Source of the DNA: JAVBNH01 sp031551635
GTDB lineage: Bacteria > Bacillota > Clostridia > Oscillospirales > Acutalibacteraceae
NCBI GenBank assembly: GCA_031551635.1
Contig: JAVBNH010000019.1
Span: 1 to 64,000 of the forward strand
Direction of reading: 5' to 3'
DNA length: 64,000 nucleotides
The position numbers and the translations under genes are program-made. Of this stretch, positions 59,024 through 64,000 are shown piece by piece. The notes beneath the pieces were generated by a model that was given only the letters and a program-made list of their open reading frames with translations, searched no databases and was not told where the DNA came from. Each line of letters opens with the position of its first letter. The stretch's first letter is position 1.

Positions 59024-61309
59024 ATGTCAATTTTCGAATTAATTGAAAAGCTGAAAGTGCCGGACAGCGAATTTACACCGATTCCCTTCTGGTTTTTGAA
59101 TGACAAGCTCGACGAAAACGAGCTCATACGGCAGATTGACGATTTTCACGCTAAGGGAGTGAACGCTTTTGTTCTACACCCCAGAATCGGTATCCCCCGG
59201 GATATTCCTTATATGTCTGAGGTTTTTCTCGCTTATATAGGGGTCTGTATTGAGAGGGCGCACAGCCTCGGTATGAAAGTCGTGCTGTATGACGAGGGCA
59301 TGTATCCCTCCGGCTCTGCCTGCGGTCAAGTGGTCGCGCAAAACCTTGAATTCGCCTCACGCAAGCTATATAAAAAAGTTCTATACAAAAGCAAAAAGGG
59401 ACTTCGTGTCCCTGAAAATAAAAAAATTATTGCTGTTTACAATATGGGTTCTGGCGGAGCGATGACGGAGGTAACGAAAGAAAAAAGCTTGCAGAAGCTA
59501 CCCTGCACCGCGTTTATTCTCGGCTATACCGGCGGGCATATCAGGGGTATTCACCCCTTGCAGGACGACGGAAGCCGTAATGCACCGCCCAGCGCGGACT
59601 TGCTGAATCCTTCGGCTGTCGATGCTTTTATTTCCCTCACGCACGAGGTTTACTATAAAGAATTCTCAAAATACTTTGGCAATACGGTTATAGGTTTTTT
59701 CACGGACGAGCCAAGTATAACCGGAAGAGGCGGCAAATTAAACGGCGCGCTTCCATGGAGCGAGGGGCTGCTTGAGGAATTCAGGGAGCTTTGCGGCTAC
59801 GATTTACTTCCGGCGCTTTTTGACGACTATGACCCCGCGCACAGCGAGGCTTGCCTAATGTACCGCAATGCAGTACAGTCAAGGCTTGAGAGGGTTTATT
59901 ACAAAAAACTCAGCGACTGGTGCGGCTCTCACGGCATCGCCCTGATGGGGCACCCCCGCGAGAGCGGCGACATAGGTGTGCAGAAATATTTTCATGTGCC
60001 GGGACAGGATTTAGTTTGGCGATATATCACAAGCGAGAATAATCTCAGCTCTCCCCATGCGATGATAGGCAAATGCTCGAGCGACGCGGCGAGGCATTAT
60101 AACCGCCGCCGTAATTCGAACGAGGTTTTCGGCGTTTGCGGCGCGAAGGATGACCCCTGGGATTTTCCATACTGCGACATGATTTGGTACATCAACCACC
60201 TATGTGTACGCGGCGTAAATATGATATTTCCTCATGCTTTTTATTATTCTCTCGCTGCGCCTCTGCAGTACGGCGAACGACCGCCGGATGTAGGTCCCGG
60301 CAATATCTGGTGGGAGGATTACCGTGAGGTCAGTGACTATATAAAAAGGCTTTGCCTGCTGAATACGGACTGTAAAAACAGCGCGGTAACGGCGGTTTTG
60401 TGCAGTGCGCAAACAATGCCGTGTGAAATTGTAGCTAGGCTTTATGAGAAGCAGATACCCTTTAACTATATACAGGATGAATGGCTCGAAAACGGTGAAA
60501 TAAGGGTTGCTGACGGACTTCTTCACGACACCGCGAACAACTATAAATATCTGCTTGCCGACCCCTCTCTCGAGATAAGCGATATTGTACGCTCAAGGCT
60601 TGACGACTTCATCTGCGGCGGCGGGCAGGTCTTTGATTCGGTGCAAAACCTGATAAAATCAATGCGTCCTGAGGACATACTTTATAAATTTATTTGCACT
60701 CGCGGCAACGGTAAAGAGCTTCGGCTTGAGCTGCTCTTTCACGGCGAAACTCCTGTTTTGCTCGCGGCAAATGAGGGAAGAGATAATATAATGGGCATAA
60801 TCAAGACTAATATCCGGGGAAAATGGTATTGCTTTGAGCCGCTCTCAGGCGAAACAAGCGAGGCAATTATTACCGATACTGATGAAAATGAAACATCAAT
60901 CAAGCTCGAGCTTTTCGGAGGACACCTTTGCGCTTTCATCTGTGACACACTGCACCAGGCTGAGAAAAGCATGGAAATAAAGAAAAAAATCCACGAAATA
61001 TTTATCGATGAGCAAAATTTTATACGCACACCGAAACAAACACCCGAGGATTATTTTGGAATTATCACTTATACCGGAACGGTTTTTGCACAGGAAGGCT
61101 ATGACAAATATATATTGAAGCTGCCGGATATTTCAGAGCAGTGCAGCGTTTTTGTCAACGGAATATTATGCAAAAAGCTGAAAATGAAGCCGTTTTCCTG
61201 CGACATAAGCGCTCTTATAAATACCGGAAGCAATGAGCTAAAAATTGAGGTGCAGACAAGCGCGGCAAATAAATACGGCAAGGGCAAAAAAGGCGGAATT
61301 ATATTTTAA
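59024..61309 (+). CDS. GH106-like alpha-L-rhamnosidase family protein
   Basis: The 761-aa protein starts with FTPIPFWFLNDKLDENELIRQIDDFHAKGVNAFVLHPRIGI and continues RAHSLGMKVVLYDEGMYPSGSACG, the pattern of the TIM-barrel domain in GH106-like enzymes; later FFTDEPSI gives a probable catalytic acid. The C-terminal 130 residues form a sugar-binding beta domain (FSCDISALINTGSNELKIEV). No signal peptide is present. Substrate is unproven: rhamnosides are the family's known target, but many relatives are unassigned. It converges on the GH63-like gene with a four-base overlap. GAGGAA is the SD. Confidence 0.75.
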   Translation: MSIFELIEKLKVPDSEFTPIPFWFLNDKLDENELIRQIDDFHAKGVNAFVLHPRIGIPRDIPYMSEVFLAYIGVCIERAHSLGMKVVLYDEGMYPSGSACGQVVAQNLEFASRKLYKKVLYKSKKGLRVPENKKIIAVYNMGSGGAMTEVTKEKSLQKLPCTAFILGYTGGHIRGIHPLQDDGSRNAPPSADLLNPSAVDAFISLTHEVYYKEFSKYFGNTVIGFFTDEPSITGRGGKLNGALPWSEGLLEEFRELCGYDLLPALFDDYDPAHSEACLMYRNAVQSRLERVYYKKLSDWCGSHGIALMGHPRESGDIGVQKYFHVPGQDLVWRYITSENNLSSPHAMIGKCSSDAARHYNRRRNSNEVFGVCGAKDDPWDFPYCDMIWYINHLCVRGVNMIFPHAFYYSLAAPLQYGERPPDVGPGNIWWEDYREVSDYIKRLCLLNTDCKNSAVTAVLCSAQTMPCEIVARLYEKQIPFNYIQDEWLENGEIRVADGLLHDTANNYKYLLADPSLEISDIVRSRLDDFICGGGQVFDSVQNLIKSMRPEDILYKFICTRGNGKELRLELLFHGETPVLLAANEGRDNIMGIIKTNIRGKWYCFEPLSGETSEAIITDTDENETSIKLELFGGHLCAFICDTLHQAEKSMEIKKKIHEIFIDEQNFIRTPKQTPEDYFGIITYTGTVFAQEGYDKYILKLPDISEQCSVFVNGILCKKLKMKPFSCDISALINTGSNELKIEVQTSAANKYGKGKKGGIIF

Positions 61310-63033
61310 AGCAAATAATCATGGGCGAGTATAAGAAAAACACTCGATGTCCATGTATAAGCCTTATCGCAAAGCCCCTCGCCGCTGAGAGCGTCAAAAT
61401 TTTCAGCACAGCCGCTCCGCTTTACCATACGGCAGAATTTTTCAGCAGCAGCCCTCGCAAGCTCCTTTTCACCTGACTTATACAACCCTTCAATGATAAA
61501 AATCGTAGGCGGCGCCCAGATTGGACCCTGCCAGTACCCGTCTGATTTATACTTCTGGCTTTTCGGCGATTCGCTCGCGTAGCCAAATTCGGTGAGGAAT
61601 CTGTCGCTTTTCAGCGTGTCAAGCGTATTTTTCAGAATCTCCTGCGGCAGGCGATCCGCCAGCAGAATAGGGATATATAAAATCAGCGACTCGTTTTCGA
61701 TTATTTCATGTGTGCGGCAGAGCCTTGACACCGGTTTGCCGCCGACATAGCAGTGCGAAACCATGTCCTCGAGCATTTTGCCGCTCTTTTGCCGCCAGAT
61801 TTCCGCCAGCATGTTCTGCCCTGATTTTTCACAAAGCAGAGCTAGAGCGTCCATCTGTATTATCAGATACGCCGCAAGCTCAGGCAGCTCCACGGGTGGA
61901 AGTGATGAAAAAGCAGTGGAATTATCCCAGCCGGAATCGTTTCCGTGCCAGTATTCACATATTCCGTCCTTGTCTGTGTCGCGGTAATTAAGCCACCATT
62001 CTGTAAGCCGCGAGAGCTTGTCATAAGCCTCACTTATCTGCTGTTGCGAGAGCTCCATATGCTCCATGAGCCGCAACAATGTCCAGCCGTGAACCGGCGG
62101 CTTGCAATAATTGTAAGACAGTGTCGTGTCAGTTATACAGTCCGGTAGACGTCCGGTTTTGTCCTGAAAATCAAATGCCACCATAAATTGCTCCCATGCC
62201 ATCCCGGGATTACCATAAACAAGAGACAGGGCGTTGAAGCAGTGATCCCAGCTCCAGAGCGCCGACATCCAGTTTTTTGACATAAGCATGGCGTCCCGCT
62301 TGAGCTGACCTGATTTTTTTACATATGCCGACCAGTTCACATATGCCGCGAGCAGCCTTGTCTCGCTGTATTCCTCAGGCACCTCCGGCGTCAAGGCGCA
62401 AAAAGCTTCAAAGCTTTCGCCTGCGTTTTTTCGCGCGGTATCGTAATCAACGCTGAAGGTTTTCGGCTCCCATTCGGGATTGACCTCCTCCAGAACCGCC
62501 GCAAATATGCCGTTTTCGCAAATAAAATCCAAACAACAACTGACCGCGCTCCTGCCGCGCCAATCCTGTGTCGCCTCTGCCCTGCCGCTTAACGCATGGG
62601 CGAGGTACCTACTCGGGTTTCTGTGCACATTCAGCATGTAGTTCATATCACTTCCGTGCATACACTCATGAATATATCGAAATCCGGAGCAGCCCGGTGT
62701 CTGTCGCAGTCGCAGCCCTAAAATATCCCCATTTTTATCTGTCTGTTGTCCTCTTATTACAATTATACCGTCGTTTTCGAAGCAAATTCCTATGTCTCCG
62801 AAAGCGGTATGCAAAACAAGCTCCGCAGGGTATGCCTCGCAGGTGAAAGCCAGTTCGCGGGCATTCAAGGTCGGCACAAAATTGCAAACATAGGCGTTCA
62901 GAACACCTCCCCTGACAGACTTTAAATAAAGTCCTTCGGGATTTCCCGAATTTTCAAAATTTTCGGGAAGAAAGCAAAAAGCCATATACGCACCCTTGTA
63001 TGAAAAAGGCACCGAAGCAATATCAAAATTCAT
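61306..63033 (-). CDS. GH63-like (trehalase/glucosidase clan) alpha-glycosidase
   Basis: This is a 575-aa (alpha/alpha)6-barrel protein. Family-type signatures are SALWSWDHCFNAL, GNDSGWDNST (likely acid), DGYWQGPIWAPPTIFII and ENFDALSGEGLCDKAYTWTSSVFL (likely base Glu). This is the pattern of the GH63/MGH1-like group, which includes bacterial mannosylglycerate and glucosylglycerate hydrolases as well as alpha-glucosidases. No signal peptide is present. AAAGGAG lies six bases before the ATG. It is divergent from the GH32 gene with 73 bases between. Confidence 0.82.
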   Translation of the reverse strand: MNFDIASVPFSYKGAYMAFCFLPENFENSGNPEGLYLKSVRGGVLNAYVCNFVPTLNARELAFTCEAYPAELVLHTAFGDIGICFENDGIIVIRGQQTDKNGDILGLRLRQTPGCSGFRYIHECMHGSDMNYMLNVHRNPSRYLAHALSGRAEATQDWRGRSAVSCCLDFICENGIFAAVLEEVNPEWEPKTFSVDYDTARKNAGESFEAFCALTPEVPEEYSETRLLAAYVNWSAYVKKSGQLKRDAMLMSKNWMSALWSWDHCFNALSLVYGNPGMAWEQFMVAFDFQDKTGRLPDCITDTTLSYNYCKPPVHGWTLLRLMEHMELSQQQISEAYDKLSRLTEWWLNYRDTDKDGICEYWHGNDSGWDNSTAFSSLPPVELPELAAYLIIQMDALALLCEKSGQNMLAEIWRQKSGKMLEDMVSHCYVGGKPVSRLCRTHEIIENESLILYIPILLADRLPQEILKNTLDTLKSDRFLTEFGYASESPKSQKYKSDGYWQGPIWAPPTIFIIEGLYKSGEKELARAAAEKFCRMVKRSGCAENFDALSGEGLCDKAYTWTSSVFLILAHDYLL

Positions 63034-63106
63034 TTAGATCTCCTTTACTGTTAAATTGCAGATTGTACAAAAAAAGATTTTTTTAATTTGGAAAGGTCAG
63101 TAGATT

Positions 63107-64000
63107 ATGTCAAAAAGATTCAATTACCATTTTGAGCCGAAAAAGGGTTGGATGAATGACCCTAACGGCTTATGTTTCTTCAAAGGGCAATTCCACGCGT
63201 TTTTTCAGCACAATCCGTATAAGAGCGAATGGGGACCGATGCACTGGGGTCACTGTGTCAGCGAGGATTTTATCCACTGGAGCGAGATGCCAATAGCCCT
63301 TTTCCCTGACCGGGACTACGAAAATGACGGCGGCTGCTGGTCAGGCTCGTCGGTGGAAAAAGACGGAAAACTCTACATATTCTACACCTCAGTCGGCAAG
63401 GAATACGGTCAGTCACAGTCCCTAGTCACAACAAGCGACTGCGTTCATTTCGAAAAACATGAGGGGAATCCGGTAATTAAAAATTTTCCGGAGGAAGGCA
63501 GCCCCGATTTCAGAGACCCGAAGGTCACAAAAATCGGCGATTTATACTACATGGTTGTCGCGTCCGGCAAAGAAGGAATCGGGAAAATTCTCTATTACAC
63601 CTCAGCGGATTTGCTGAAATGGGATTATCGCGGCATGCTTTTCGAGAGCAGCGAAATGGGTCGTGTTTTTGAGTGCCCGGACTTCTTTGAGTTTAAGGGC
63701 AAATACATTCTGCTCTTTTCGATGGTTGACCACCCGAAAAAGTCGCTGATGATGATTTACGGTGATTTTGACGGGGAAACCTTCACACCTATATCTTACC
63801 ACACTCCTGAGACCGGACCGCATTTTTACGCTCCGCAGACCTTTTTGCACGGCGACGGCAGAAGAATAATCATCGGCTGGATGCACGCCTTCGGCAAAAT
63901 CCTTGAATACAGCGAAACCGCGGGAGGCTTCACCGTGCCGCGCGAAATAAAAATGATAAACGGCAGGCTCTGCACATACCCTGTAAAGGAAGCTCACCGG
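63107..64000 (+). CDS. Glycoside hydrolase family 32 (sucrose/fructan hydrolase), cut by window end
   Basis: The frame is open from ATG 63107 to the window edge (298 codons). The GH32 triad is present: nucleophile Asp in WMNDPNG (about 18), the Asp of FRDPK and acid Glu of FECPDFF. It also has HWGHCVSEDFIHWSE and GCWSGSSV. It should hydrolyse sucrose, sucrose-6-phosphate or short fructans in the cytoplasm, as there is no signal peptide. The C-terminal beta-sandwich is missing because of the window limit. GGAAAGG precedes the ATG. Confidence 0.94.
   Translation, partial: MSKRFNYHFEPKKGWMNDPNGLCFFKGQFHAFFQHNPYKSEWGPMHWGHCVSEDFIHWSEMPIALFPDRDYENDGGCWSGSSVEKDGKLYIFYTSVGKEYGQSQSLVTTSDCVHFEKHEGNPVIKNFPEEGSPDFRDPKVTKIGDLYYMVVASGKEGIGKILYYTSADLLKWDYRGMLFESSEMGRVFECPDFFEFKGKYILLFSMVDHPKKSLMMIYGDFDGETFTPISYHTPETGPHFYAPQTFLHGDGRRIIIGWMHAFGKILEYSETAGGFTVPREIKMINGRLCTYPVKEAHR

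Overview
The window looks like chromosome from an endospore-forming, Gram-positive Clostridia-type bacterium; a ruminococcal (Oscillospirales-like) affiliation is an inference. The evidence is a spoIIQ-like gene behind a near-perfect sigma-F promoter, a gerA-type germination operon, a spoIVFA/spoIVFB-like pair behind a sigma-E-like promoter, Firmicutes ribosomal gene order with an L10-type leader, purine-rich Shine-Dalgarno sites, and a dockerin-bearing secreted protein. No tRNA, rRNA or CRISPR array was seen.

Layout. 1-2.5 kb: secA (cut by the window edge) and lexA. 2.6-6.9 kb: a possible small RNA, spoIIQ, a frameshifted gene, an unlisted 36-aa peptide gene, a RelB/YafQ toxin-antitoxin pair whose toxin has an in-frame stop, and a P-loop ATPase. 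6.9-13 kb: an ECF sigma factor with its probable membrane anti-sigma factor, an AlbA_2 (Schlafen-type) regulator preceded by an AT-rich direct-repeat array, a YdcF-family protein and a polytopic membrane protein. 13.2-15 kb: an IS3-family element with terminal iterons and an internal switch-like RNA locus. 15-18.2 kb: a methylthioadenosine salvage operon (deaminase, phosphorylase, MtnA). 18.4-23.4 kb: gerA operon and a DUF421/DUF4363 pair. 23.4-31.5 kb: a membrane-tethered sialidase with a 300-residue low-complexity tail, a GH2 enzyme, an SGNH-like protein and cca. 32-36.4 kb: rpmG-secE-nusG-rplK-rplA-rplJ-rplL. 36.5-46 kb: surface or repeat proteins, a four-gene HAD/aldo-keto reductase/SGNH/VOC operon and a transglutaminase-dockerin protein. 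46-51.9 kb: rlmB, a degenerate P-type-ATPase-like protein, MgtC, an MFS sugar transporter and YdbC. 52-58.8 kb: two radical-SAM-linked genes, spoIVFA/B and an uncharacterised three-gene zinc-ribbon operon. 59-64 kb: three glycoside hydrolases (GH106-like, GH63-like, GH32).

Two kinds of dispersed repeat run through the intergenic spaces. One is an approximately 78-bp element (five good copies and one degenerate copy) with a GTGGGCTTGGC hairpin, bounded by CTAA at both ends. The other is a set of 7-bp-period tandem arrays whose units differ from site to site but fit one degenerate heptamer, NTNKAYR. The observations I rate most worth checking are these repeats, the P-type-ATPase-like pseudoenzyme, the switch-like RNA inside the IS, the sialidase tail, the acidic repeat tail on SecE and the zinc-ribbon operon.
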